A model generated the notes under the pieces. The model had not been told where the DNA came from. It saw only the letters and a list, made by a program, of their open reading frames with translations, and ran no database searches. A DNA stretch of 64,000 nt from the NCBI RefSeq assembly GCF_954871325.1, contig NC_088775.1, positions 33,333,561 through 33,397,560 on the forward strand, read 5' to 3'. The position numbers were made by a program, and so were the translations under genes. Shown here one piece after another: positions 36,001-43,836 of the stretch. The first letter of the stretch is position 1; each line of letters opens with the position of its first letter. The stretch is from Gordionus sp. m RMFG-2023 (taxonomy: Eukaryota > Nematomorpha > Gordioida > Chordodea > Parachordodidae).

Positions 36001-39000
36001 AGTTGTTATCAGGGACCCGGAGTGAACCATAGCGAACTGTTAAACCATTATAAATATCTGAACCATAACCGTAACCGAACCGATATAATTATTTTTTGAA
36101 GGAGTAAAAAGAACCTTTATAAAAACGGTTAAACCGGTTCAGTTTTTATATTTTAGAAATGGAAATAATTTGAATATCCAGAATTATATAAACTTGCTCT
36201 TATAGTACTGGCGATTCCCGCAACACAAGTTTCTGTAGAAAAGGCTTTTTCGGGGCTAAAATTTGTGTTATCGTCACAACGAACAAAAAGGAATCCATTT
36301 ATATTAGAAAATATATTACTTAAATGTTCAAATAATATATTTAAAAATGAGTTATTTTGAATCTTATATATTTTTTTATATATAATTCATAGATGCTTAT
36401 AATAAAAATAAATTAGAAGATTGTGTTGCTTCAATAAAAAAAAATTGTTGTGTAATAAAATTTATTAATACACACTCCAGTGAGAAAAATCGGCACTTAT
36501 ACTACGATTAATGTATCAGCTTCAAATGAAATATGTGTTTCAGGTCCCGATTCTCCAAGAGCATACAAAATAGTCTCTTCTAGATCCAAGAAATACTGTA
36601 AGAACTTGATGTAGAAGGCTCCATATTTTCGTGCAGGTTTTTTCAGTTTCTTTTTTCCTGTAGCACAAGAAGTCTCAGTAATAATTATATTAAAACCAGG
36701 TTAAGGTTCCAAGTCCAGAAAAATAAGAACTTATAAAATCTTAGAATTCACCATAAAAATAATTAATCATCGTTTATATTTAGAATAATACAATACAATT
36801 TTAAAAATAATATTATATTTGTATTTAAAAAAATTAATTTACATCATTGGTGCTTTTACATAACTCTGATAATATAAAATTTAATGGAAAATGCTCATTC
36901 AGTATGCGCTATATTTAGACCCATTCAGAACTGCAATGTGTGAACTTAAAATTTCTGAACATCCATGCATTCCTGCGATGGTTCCTTTTTTATTATAATT
37001 TTTTTATCTATATGGTCCAGTCATCTTTTTTTTAGAGAATATTTTGTCCTCTTAAAAAAATGTAATTTTAATTTATATAAATCGCGTACTACTTTGAAGA
37101 AGGTTAAGGAACTAGAATGGAAAATCCGAGAATTTCATGAGAGTTCCGTGGCGTTCGGAAAAATATGTAAGTATGTTAATTTAACCTTTGAGTTGGTAAG
37201 GTGGAAAAAAATTGATCTCACTTATTATGTTTACCTCACTTTAATAATGTGTCATATATTTTTGTCAATACCACAAAAAACGGATCAAACCAGAGGCGAT
37301 AGTATTTTTCCGTATAAACGTGTTGTTTTCATGATAATTTAAATGAGTAATTATTTTTGAAACAATATGGGGATGGCTAGAGAGGATACAATACAATGTA
37401 TATATATGTATAAAAATAAACGACTCGTGAAAATGGATATTAACATTAAATAAAAAACATTGTTTTGGTATAAAAATACCTATGAATGTAATTTTACTCA
37501 TAAGGATTATTTTCTTTTCTTATAAAAAGTTTTGCTTTTGTTGATGATATTATTTTTAATGTAACGAACTTTTTTTCGATGATATTTATACTAGTAATCT
37601 GCATCGGGCCTAATTTTCAAGTCCGGCCTGGCCTAAAATTTTTTTATAAGGTTTGCCCGGCCCAACCTGAACCCGAATTTTTTTTAAAAAAATTTTGCCA
37701 ACCCGGCCCGAATTTATTTAAATATAGAAATTAATTTTTATAATTACTCAAAATAAACGATATATGTTATTTGGCGTCTACTTTCTATAAATAAAATCAC
37801 ATATTTTTATTTTACAAAAAAAATTCACGTAAAATTGATAAATTTAGATATATTTTAAAAAATTTCTAAGGCGCGACCCGACTCGGCCCAAATTTTCTTA
37901 AAAAATATTATGGCTTCGGACCGGGTTCGGGCGGGCCGGGCCTACTTTTGCAGATCTCTAATTTATACATTGAATTTTGTTGAAATAAACATATTTTACA
38001 ATTATTGAAACTAACCAAAACTACATATTCCTCTGTGGTGCAAATCCGGCCGTTCCTTTCTAAACCCTCGTTTAAGCTAGGTTCAAAACTGAAAATAAAA
38101 ATAACCAAAACAGGATTGCTCCGTAGGGCGGTTCCGACCGATCCTTGCTAAACTCCCATTTGAGATATGTCCAGAAGTGAAAATAAATAAAACCTATAAC
38201 AAGTTCATATTTATTAATAGCAGTGCTGGCAAGTCGGTCAAATTCAGCCTGGCTGGAAGAGTATCTGACCAAGATAAGGTCAAATACGATATAAATACTT
38301 TTGATCACAATGCTCCGAATATTAAGGGAATTTATTAGACATTTTACAAGGTGGTGATCATCAATTTATCAAGTGATATGATAAATGTCAGAATTAAGGG
38401 CAGTATGTTAATAGCAAATTATGTGAAAAGCAGTAACTTCCATAAGAAACAATCAGTTTCCTACCTCAAATTAGTAGAATGTGCTTTGCTCACCATGCCT
38501 ATTACGAGAAGTGGCATTTTACTAACAACTATGAGTTTTACTTCTTCAGAAAGAAATTGGTTGATTTGGGTTATAAATCTTACTGAAACAGAACTCGATT
38601 GAAGATCTCGACAACAGGAAAATTGATTAAAAAAATTTAAATAAATAATAATATTGAATATAAATCAGAACAAGACTTTGCCATGGAGAGCAAAATAAAG
38701 TTAATTTTGTTTATAAACATTTATTTGAATTTGACAGGTCGAATATTAGTCAATTGGCAGAATCGTATTTGACAGGTCATATACACAACCTTTATTAATA
38801 GTAGTGCTCATTTATACATAATCGGGAGATTACAAACGTATAAATACAGTTCATACATAATACATAGATCACATGGTTCTTTCTGAAATAATCTCCTGGA
38901 TGGTGATCGTCAATCCATATACAATATTACAGAACCAAAACCATGGATTACTCCTTGGTGCGACTTTGGCTGTTACTTGCTAATATGTGATGTCTAAAAG

Positions 39001-42000
39001 TGAAAATAAATATAACAAAAACAATGTGCCAAGTGGTGAGGCTCCGGCAGTTCCTTGATAAGCCTCCGTTAATGTCTAAAAGTGAAAATAAATATAACCA
39101 AAACCACAGATTGCTCTGTGGGGTGATTCCGACTATTCCTTACTACTTTGCACCTTTGTTTTGGTATTTTAAATCCTAGACAAATGGTCAAAGGACTATC
39201 TAAACCGCCTTCCCAAGTCTCCGCCCACAAAAATCCCGAGTATCAATCTTTATTGAACCGCCCCCCAACCCCTCGTTCCTGGTGCTTGTGTGAATTGGCC
39301 CTGAATATCTTTCCCTGTATCATATTTTTATAAAATAATATCTATTTAAAACATACAATTAATCAAACTTTTTTATTTAAACTATAAAACTTATAGTCAA
39401 ATAATAATGTATCTCTAAATTTTCTTTAGAATTAAAATGTGGGTTAAAAAAAACACCAGATCAAAATATCAACAGGTTTTTTGTAGTAACAATTATCTCC
39501 AGAGTGTTGCTATGCCAAAACATATCAATCAATGGATAATTTAATAGACAATTGTAAATATAATATTTATAATGGCATATATATATAAGTGTTGACTTTT
39601 TTATTCCAGTATCCAGTATGCTTCACATAAACAAATTAAATTAAATTATTTATCAATTTTTTTATCAAGCTAGTGTTGAAAGGTATTTTAATTTTTTGAT
39701 ACTCAAATTTATAACAACATCACAAAACACAACTATAAACGGTAATAAAATATATTAAAGCTTATATTATATGCAATCATTGACTTATAATTAAAAATAT
39801 GATTAATGAACAAAATATGTTTTATAATAGAAATACAATTAATGTTTTTAACGTTACAAAAACTAGAACAAAATAGGAACTGACAATTTTAAGGCTGGAA
39901 CTTGAACGAAACATAAAAATGCATTTGTTTCTGGTGCAAGATAATAAAGTATAATTATTACCAAAAAAAATATTTTTAATCATATGATAAGATTTACCTT
40001 TTCTCATTCGTCCATATTTATTCTGTGTAAGATAAATTCCATTATTTGTCAAGAACAAAATTAAATGTATCATAATCATAGAGTAACGAAGAATAAAAGA
40101 TATTGCTATATTATAAATGCATAATATGTGTGAGGTGTTAACCTGTCGCTGATGTGAACCCTGAATTCTTTGGGGGAAGAGGAGAAGAGTTCTAAATTCG
40201 CGATTTCGATTTTTTTGATTTGAACAGGCTCGCAGAGCTCGAAGGTAAACCTTGTTTATCAAAGTAAAAAATATTGAAAAAGAATCAAAAATAACCTAAA
40301 AATTTTATACAGTAAACATAGTAAAATATTATTTTTATAATAGATATGGTTTTTAGAAAGATACTCATTTCTCTCTTCTTTTTATAAACTACAGGTATAA
40401 AAAGAATTTGCTTGTGTTTTAAAAGTTTTTCATAAAATATGATTGGAAAAAAATTATCTTTTAAATTTCAAATTTTTTATCAAAAAATATCTAATTCATA
40501 AGTCATTAGTAAAATTTAAACACAAACCAAATGTTTAAATTGAACTCATTTATTTTTTTAAATCAAAAATTATTAAACTTTTTTTAAGTTAAGTTTTAAA
40601 TATAATTAAAGTTAGATGAGCTTTAATTAATATAGGCATATTTAATTCAGAATAAATAACGTAGCCGACTCCTTTATAATACTAATATATGATTTTTTTT
40701 GAACCCATAAAAATAATTAATAATTTAATCATTTATTTCAGATTTTTAAAACTCTTTCTACCAGGAAATATAAATATTGTATATTAATGTATGTTTAAAA
40801 TATGTAAATAACATAAGGCCGCCGTTTAAATTGTAGTTATTATCTTATTTATCCCAATTAATTTTATATGAATTTTACCAGACACGAGCCGAGCAGGGGT
40901 TGAGCATGTAATCGTCGAGGTTACCCTGCAGGACGCCACCTGGATTAATTGCCTCCGAGTTTCGGTGTAGTATCTTGGCTCCACAAGCGGCAGATGCGTA
41001 ATTCTTGTCATCATCAACCCCACCTCCTTCCACTTCCTTTTCGATTAGGCTTCCAGCTGAGCTCACATTGTCGCTGCGCAAATTAGTCTGAGGCGAGATA
41101 TGAGTGTGTAAATTATTTGGAATGGGATTTAATATATCAACGGAAGCGGTTTGATGGGCGTCAATGGAGGGATCGTAAGGAGGAAGTGGGGTGAGAGGGG
41201 ACGAGAACAGTGGGTCGTTGATGTTGTAGAGATTTACCTTGTCATTCAAAAGTTGATATCCTTCTTCATTATTGACTTTGTTATTAATTTCAGAATTGGA
41301 ATCATCGGTATGTAAATTTTTACCGTTTTCCTCGATTCTATTATTGTTGTTGCTATTAACGCCCTTAGCCATGCCGTTGTTTCGACTTATATTGTTGTCG
41401 TTGTTACGTTTTTTCTCGCGTTGTACCCGAAAGAGACGTTGCTTCCATTCGTCAAAAGGCGGAATTTCAGTAACTGGCAATCGATAAAAACGTAGATCTT
41501 CAGGGTGGAGGTGACTGACGTCGTCGGTCTCCTGCGATAGGATCGTTGTACCTACTTCTAAAATGATTGGCGCATCCGAAGAAATAGAAGAAATTGGAGT
41601 GGAGACATGAATAAGCATGGGTGAAAAAGTGGAAGTAGAGGACGTGGATTCTGCCATCGTATAGGGTGGTGGGACCTAGATTTAGATGAATAAAAAATTT
41701 GTATCAAATGTTTAAAATGCATGTATAAAAAATTCCCACTATCCTTGTTAATCAAACTCTTTATATTATAACAAAGTATTTATAGAATAAATTTTTATGG
41801 AGAAGGGGTGGGTGAGAAAAAATTTTGACGGCCTCTAAACAAATAATAACTGAATTTTAAGAAGTTTAAAAAAACAGTATACAAATTTAATAAAGTTTCT
41901 TAGAATATATTAAATGGGATATGGTAAAGCAAAAGTACCAAAATCATAAAGATATTATAATAAATTTACATTTCAATTCGTGAATTTCAATTTGAATGAT

Positions 42001-43501
42001 GGGAAATATAAGAAAAATAATGTAGTGATTGGTGTTTGGAATTTTTAATCCAAATATTAATTTAATCTAAATTAAACAAATTACAATGCTAAGAAATTGT
42101 TGAATCCAAACCAAACCCATTTTAGAATATTTTTTAGGTTCGTGACAAATAACTAAAGAGGATTTGGGTTCAAGCTTACCTCGCCAAAAAGTGCATTTTA
42201 TATTTAAAGCTTTTGATAAATTACTATTAAAAAAATTACAAATTCTATACTTAAACTGATTATTATGTTATCTTCTAATATTGGTATAAGCCTTGAATAG
42301 TGATTATTTAAAAAGTTTTTGAGTAATAAATATAAGCATTGTTGAAACTAAATTTTATTAAGGTTAACGTGTGGTTCTTATATATAAAAATAATCAATAT
42401 GTAGACATTTGCATAGTAAATAAATAGGTATTAAATTATACAATGCTAAATCATCAAATTTTCAATAAACCAACTTTTAATTAATGCTATATATGTATAG
42501 GTCATAGGGTTTATTAGAATTCAGGGCATAATGAAATAACTAAATATAAAAGTTCATTTATATTTATTTAACGCATTTTTTTAATTTTTAAAGACTTGAT
42601 TTAGCTCTTTTATTCCAGAGTGTGTAAGTGTATTACTCTACGAATTTGATAATTTTTGTCAAATTTTGGGTTAAATTTTATTTAAAATATGGAAAAATCG
42701 ATTTAAATTAAAATTGATTCAAAATTTGAGGGGCACAATTGTCTAAAATTCGTAGGGCACGTATAAATACTATATACACATGCTGAAATACAATTTTGAA
42801 GAAATCAGGCCTTTAAAGTCAGAAAATGTGCACTAATAATTTAAATTTTAAAGATTTCCATATACCTCATGACATTTTATAAATAAAATTTTAAATATCG
42901 ATTTTAATATTTTAATATTTTAATCTATTAGAATTTTACCGTGGCCGCGTCAGATGAATAGTTGGCTTTATTAGTGTATAGTTCTGATAGAGTAATCAGA
43001 GGTAACTGAGCAGTATCTCCTTTGTCAGATTCCCTGTAAACAGATATCAATAATGAAAATCTATAATTATACATGGTTTTTTTTTAAAAAATTCTGAACT
43101 GTACTATAAAAACATAGAAATGACGAATCGAATTATTTTAAAAATTTCGTTAACACTTAAATCAAAATGAAAAAATAATTTGGCATACATATAACCAACC
43201 TAAAAGCCGGGCAAGTAAGCGGTTGATTTAATCCGAAATGAATTAAGTACGGGTGGGTCTGAAATCTTGAGCATTTATTACGCTGGGTTCTAAAATTGTT
43301 TCTAGGAATTTTGCTCAGAAAGTTCTCAGAACTAAATGTTTCATTTATATGAAACCCTTTCAATTTTCCATCCTCATCTAGTCCGTCGAAAGTGTTATCA
43401 AATAAGGTTTCGTAACGCGGAATAGCCAGATTTTTGTTTAATCGATAATTGGAGGTGAAAGGCAGCGTGGTATTGTTGTAAAAATAGGATTCGGCCGCAA
43501 A
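20657..43501 (-). CDS. SUCO: SUCO (SUN domain-containing ossification factor / Slp1-like), 12 exons
   Basis: SUCO is a single-pass ER and nuclear-envelope membrane glycoprotein with a lumenal SUN-like domain; its yeast relative Slp1 works with Emp65 in protecting ER client proteins. Twelve minus-strand exons join in agreeing phases at all eleven junctions and sum to 1307 codons including the stop. Human SUCO is about 1250 residues. Order: polar N-terminal lumenal region, SUN-like domain (exons 3-6, e.g. [42 protein letters not shown]), Asn-rich linker (exon 7), conserved coiled region (exon 9, [15 protein letters not shown]), membrane segment (exon 10), cytosolic Lys-rich tail (exon 12). The signal-peptide exon was not found and may lie above 43501. 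Introns of up to 6.7 kb hold many transposons. It is convergent with ARAP. Confidence 0.93.
21302..21605 (-). CDS. SUCO: SUCO exon 11: cytosolic linker
   Basis: Acceptor ATTTATATAG, donor GTAAAA, phase 2 in and 0 out. Codes about 101 polar residues ([20 protein letters not shown], then Ser/Asp-rich). It ends PKLEQK and runs directly into the Lys-rich start of exon 12. No domain. Assignment rests on splice phase and position between the membrane exon and the tail. Confidence 0.75.
21606..24653. other. SUCO intron 10 containing a hAT fossil
   Basis: About 3 kb. Apart from the hAT transposase remnant at 22290-23560 it is AT-rich with no supported gene. Around 24020-24470 there are GC-containing blocks that resemble MITE ends but give no clean inverted repeat. 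Confidence 0.55.
22290..23560 (-). mobile_element. decayed hAT transposase
   Basis: Remnant of a hAT transposase on the minus strand. From the high coordinate: a strongly decayed catalytic region near 23400-23500 ([17 protein letters not shown]). At 23057-22860 there is [20 protein letters not shown] followed by [13 protein letters not shown], the usual hAT block E-x-W-x-x-(L/I)-(x3)-L-x-P-(x4)-T. A C-terminal dimerisation piece at 22440-22310 reads [16 protein letters not shown] and then [11 protein letters not shown]. The frame is broken in several places, so it is not active. Ends were not identified. Confidence 0.75.
24654..24955 (-). CDS. SUCO: SUCO exon 10: membrane-spanning exon
   Basis: Acceptor TTGTTTAG, donor GTAATA, phase 0 in, 2 out. 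Two hydrophobic runs are visible: [20 protein letters not shown] near the start and [20 protein letters not shown] about 35 residues later. The second is longer and followed by basic residues (PRRATTLLR), as expected for the single SUCO transmembrane helix with a cytosolic C terminus. Two candidate spans are unusual for the family. Confidence 0.85.
25108..25874 (-). CDS. SUCO: SUCO exon 9: conserved C-terminal coiled region
   Basis: Acceptor TTAATATAG, donor GTAGGA, phase 1 in, 0 out, 255 codons. After a Cys/Phe-rich lumenal stretch and a Ser-rich linker comes [20 protein letters not shown], then [20 protein letters not shown]. This matches the most conserved SUCO block outside the SUN domain ([28 protein letters not shown]). 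Heptad-like spacing continues to [14 protein letters not shown], just before the membrane exon. Confidence 0.92.
26513..26686 (-). CDS. SUCO: SUCO exon 8: polar lumenal linker
   Basis: Strong polypyrimidine acceptor CCTTATTTGTCACCTCAG, donor GTTAAA, phase 1 both sides, 58 codons. Reads [20 protein letters not shown] and then a His/Asn/Ser-rich stretch ending DLSYLQ. In human SUCO a short hydrophobic helix of similar character (A-I-L-N-M-V-N-I-A-A-N-I-L-G) follows the SUN domain; the [14 protein letters not shown] block fits it. Confidence 0.8.
27355..27834 (-). CDS. SUCO: SUCO exon 7: Asn/Ser-rich lumenal linker
   Basis: Phase 1 on both sides, 160 codons. Acceptor AAAAAAAAAG is weak (purine-rich before AG) but is the only in-frame AG, and it joins exon 6 in the correct phase. 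The sequence is low-complexity ([19 protein letters not shown], then many Asn and Ser) and ends NILLSAK. No domain; it corresponds to the variable acidic linker after the SUN domain. Confidence 0.75.
28540..29825 (-). mobile_element. hAT element with perfect target duplication CTTTATAG
   Basis: 1286-bp element. Ends CAGGGATGTG and CACATCTCTG are inverted repeats. Both flanks are CTTTATAG, an exact 8-bp duplication. Just inside both ends lie GGTCCGGGT-type islands in inverted orientation. Inside, on the minus strand, is the C-terminal third of a hAT transposase, so this is an internally deleted copy. It lies in SUCO intron 6. Confidence 0.92.
28756..29343 (-). pseudogene. hAT transposase C-terminal dimerisation domain
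   Basis: Reads [20 protein letters not shown], the L-D-P-R-(Y/F) block, then an acidic linker. [20 protein letters not shown] and [11 protein letters not shown] follow, the hAT-C signature W-W-x-x-(x6)-P-x-L-x-x-(x4)-(L/I)-x-(x)-P-(A/S)-(S/T). A spliced or shifted continuation at 28890-28756 gives REFLSLKYI and [12 protein letters not shown]. The catalytic N-terminal part is missing from this copy. Confidence 0.85.
30187..30608. mobile_element. hAT-type MITE, TAGTGTTG family, with internal 40-bp tandem repeats
   Basis: 422-bp element. Left end ATGTGTTGCCTTATAGG, right end GCGCAACACTA; flanks CAAATAGG and TAAATAGG match at seven of eight positions. The core (30344-30484) is four degenerate copies of an AT-rich 40-bp unit of the type TTATTTATATTTATTAAAAT. 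The family is shared with 12045 and 13938. Confidence 0.65.
30780..31270 (+). mobile_element. LINE reverse transcriptase 3' fragment
   Basis: 3' end of a LINE RT. Readable peptides: [20 protein letters not shown] (30928-30987), then [20 protein letters not shown], both matching the conserved RT C-terminal region (M-R-(M/F)-L-R-W-M-C-G, then (R/H)-x-x-W-x-G-H-V-x-R). Farther on, another frame gives [19 protein letters not shown] residues, the usual closing motif. Stops and a frame change show it is dead. It lies in SUCO intron 6 on the opposite strand. Confidence 0.8.
32300..32900. repeat. palindromic ATTCG/CGAAT-rich repeat (probable MITE)
   Basis: Both ends are dense in ATTCG and CGAAT words in opposite orientations (left ATTAGTATTCGATTC, right GAATCGAATTAAAT). 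The core is AT-rich. This arrangement is typical of hAT-type subterminal repeats. No clean target duplication found. In SUCO intron 6, close to exon 6. Confidence 0.45.
32955..33066 (-). CDS. SUCO: SUCO exon 6: SUN-like domain end
   Basis: Acceptor GATTTTTTAG, donor GTTTAA, phase 0 in, 1 out. Codes [20 protein letters not shown] followed by [17 protein letters not shown]. This aligns closely with human SUCO [29 protein letters not shown]. It includes the SUN-domain Cys and ends in the acidic patch after the domain. It is the most diagnostic exon for the family and is too short to be seen as a long open frame. Confidence 0.95.
33067..33355. other. SUCO intron 5
   Basis: Short AT-rich intron of 289 bp between the last two SUN-domain exons; GTATTA donor and TTTTTTAG acceptor. 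Nothing else seen. Confidence 0.85.
33356..33461 (-). CDS. SUCO: SUCO exon 5: SUN-like domain core
   Basis: Acceptor AACAAACCAG, donor GTATTA, phase 2 in, 0 out. Codes [20 protein letters not shown] then [15 protein letters not shown], matching human SUCO R-Y-P-T-N-K-W-I-K-L-G-T-F-H-A-R-D-E-R-x-x-Q-S-F-P-L-D-E-x-x-(Y/F)-A-K-Y-(V/I)-K. The opening Arg is completed across the intron from exon 4. Confidence 0.95.
34636..34745 (-). mobile_element. SINE-like copy A (tRNA-like head, conserved tail)
   Basis: On the minus strand a tRNA-like head contains AGGGTTTGATACTGG, close to the Pol III B box, and upstream TAGTGCAAGCG resembling an A box. About 45 bases later comes the tail word TATATAGTCTCCTTGAATTT. 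The same B-box-plus-tail arrangement occurs at 45680-45800. Two copies with a shared tail suggest a tRNA-derived SINE. Head similarity is modest, so this is tentative. Confidence 0.4.
35523..35900 (+). mobile_element. Ty3/gypsy-type integrase fossil
   Basis: Broken piece of an LTR-retroelement integrase core. Parts visible: [20 protein letters not shown], resembling the second catalytic Asp block (S-D-N-G-P-x-F), and downstream RAVRR then [18 protein letters not shown] with [10 protein letters not shown], resembling the integrase C-terminal part. No LTR, gag or RT recognised nearby. It has a few breaks. It lies in SUCO intron 4 on the opposite strand. Confidence 0.6.
36001..36360 (+). mobile_element. 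hAT transposase C-terminal remnant
   Basis: Begins near a CAGGGACCCGG sequence resembling a hAT terminus. At 36180-36360 an uninterrupted frame reads [20 protein letters not shown] then [15 protein letters not shown] and [10 protein letters not shown], ending in a stop. This is the end of the hAT dimerisation domain. The block is closely related to the transposase end at 28756-29343 (both have (M/L)A(V/I)PATQV), so they may belong to one family. The other terminus was not found. Confidence 0.75.
36497..36661 (-). CDS. unassigned coding-like exon ending in a stop
   Basis: After a possible acceptor (TGTGCTACAG) the minus strand stays open with codon use unlike the surrounding AT-rich [43 protein letters not shown], then [11 protein letters not shown] and a stop. 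I do not recognise a family. It could be the last exon of a gene nested in the SUCO intron, or part of a mobile element. It is on the SUCO strand but does not fit the SUCO splice phases. Confidence 0.3.
   Translation of the reverse strand, partial: TGKKKLKKPARKYGAFYIKFLQYFLDLEETILYALGESGPETHISFEADTLIVV
37075..37168 (+). CDS. unassigned coding-like exon with strong donor
   Basis: The plus strand reads [20 protein letters not shown] and SSVAFGKI and then meets GTAAGTATG, close to an ideal 5' splice site. Charged-helix composition and higher GC than its surroundings suggest real or recently real coding sequence. Family not recognised; upstream and downstream exons not found. Opposite strand to SUCO. 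Confidence 0.25.
37592..37960. mobile_element. hAT-type MITE, TAGAGATCTGC family, perfect target duplication ATTTATAC
   Basis: 369-bp element. Left end TAGTAATCTGCATCGGGCC, right end GCCTACTTTTGCAGATCTCTA; exact ATTTATAC on both sides. Same GC-island/AT-core/GC-island build as 19806, in the opposite orientation. Confidence 0.9.
38010..38212. repeat. 80-bp tandem repeat, left part (two units)
   Basis: Two degenerate units, each with AACCAAAAC, a GC-richer middle (e.g. GGTTCCGACCGATCCTTGC) and AAGTGAAAATAAAT at the end. The array is interrupted by the hAT insertion at 38221 and continues at 38936. Confidence 0.7.
38221..38793. mobile_element. non-autonomous hAT element copy 1, perfect target duplication ATTAATAG
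   Basis: 573-bp element starting CAGTGCTGGCAAGTCGGTC. ATTAATAG directly flanks both ends. Its interior shares long blocks with the element at 49233, for example GTTAATAGCAAATTATGTG and CCATGGAGAGCAAAA. No long intact transposase. It inserted into a tandem-repeat array. Confidence 0.85.
38936..39146. repeat. 80-bp tandem repeat, right part (about 2.6 units)
   Basis: Continuation of the array at 38010. Units share ACCAAAACCA, (C/T)TCC(T/G)TGG-like GC blocks and GTCTAAAAGTGAAAATAAAT. The units differ at many positions, so the array is old. Confidence 0.7.
40143..40250 (-). CDS. SUCO: SUCO exon 4: SUN-like domain, ELCEP segment
   Basis: Acceptor ATAAACAAG, donor GTTAAC, phase 2 in and out. Codes [20 protein letters not shown] and [16 protein letters not shown], nearly superimposable on human F-V-(V/I)-E-L-C-E-P-I-Q-V-K-Q-L-D-I-A-N-(F/Y)-E-L-F-S-S-T-P-K-D-F-L-V. 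A longer overlapping frame (39822-40262) on the same strand is a shadow. Confidence 0.95.
40879..41675 (-). CDS. SUCO: SUCO exon 3: FDEWK motif, linker and SUN-domain start
   Basis: Acceptor AAATCTAG, donor GTAAAA, phase 0 in, 2 out, 265 codons. Starts [16 protein letters not shown]. About 65 residues in, [20 protein letters not shown] matches the conserved SUCO block I-P-S-F-D-E-W-K. A long Asn/Ser-rich linker follows. Then [18 protein letters not shown] and [13 protein letters not shown], the SUN-like domain opening with its conserved N-Y-A-S-x-x-C-G-A-K. The Met at 41657 is internal, since the frame is open back to the acceptor. Confidence 0.94.
42940..43033 (-). CDS. SUCO: SUCO exon 2: short lumenal exon
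   Basis: Acceptor TCTGTTTACAG with pyrimidine context, donor GTAAAA, phase 2 in, 0 out. Codes [20 protein letters not shown] then [11 protein letters not shown] and runs into VPPPYT of exon 3. No motif; assigned from splice sites, phase and position. Confidence 0.7.
43251..43501 (-). CDS. SUCO: SUCO exon 1 in window: N-terminal lumenal region
   Basis: Acceptor CAAATAAG, proposed donor GTACTT, phase 0 in, 2 out, 83 codons. Reads [20 protein letters not shown], then [17 protein letters not shown] and a basic stretch. Several N-x-S/T sites (NTT, NET) fit a lumenal glycoprotein. No initiator or signal peptide here, so at least one more exon should lie above 43501. The donor is the least certain boundary in the gene. 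Confidence 0.65.
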
Positions 43502-43659
43502 CTTATTTGAAAATTTTTTTTTTATATATATTATGATTTGATATGAAATGTTTGTATCTTAGATTGGAATCAGAAGGTAACAAACCCATCAATTGTATTT
43601 TTTTTTGGAATAGAGAACTAAAAAAGTTTACATAATTATCACTAGTTTTTTCAAAACGG

Positions 43660-43836
43660 TAGTGTTGCTAAATTCCTTTACTTTGGCACTCCAGGACAAT
43701 TTAGTCAAGTTTTAATCCTGAAAAAGTATTCTTAAACTTCAAGTTAAGGCTAAACTTGCTTAAGAATATTTTTTAGGCTAAAAGATTGGCTAGGCCGTAT
43801 TGGAGTTGGCCAAAGTTAGGAGTTTAAACGTTACTA
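43660..43836. mobile_element. TAGTGTTG-type MITE
   Basis: 177-bp element with inverted ends: TAGTGTTGCTAAATTCC and, from the right on the other strand, TAGTAACGTTTAAACTCC; both continue to ACTTTGGC. Resembles the MITEs at 12045, 13938 and 30187. No matching target duplication found. Confidence 0.5.

Larger units (their letters stand above)
33462..40142. other. SUCO intron 4 (6.7 kb), transposon-filled
   Basis: The longest intron in the gene. It contains a SINE-like copy, a gypsy-type integrase fossil, a hAT C-terminal remnant, a MITE, and an 80-bp tandem repeat split by a hAT insertion; these are listed separately. Two short coding-like stretches not assigned to SUCO are also listed. Confidence 0.8.

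Noticed and set aside
39822-40262. 146-codon minus-strand frame
   Set aside because: It overlaps SUCO exon 4 in another frame; only the exon's frame matches a family, and the rest is AT-driven.
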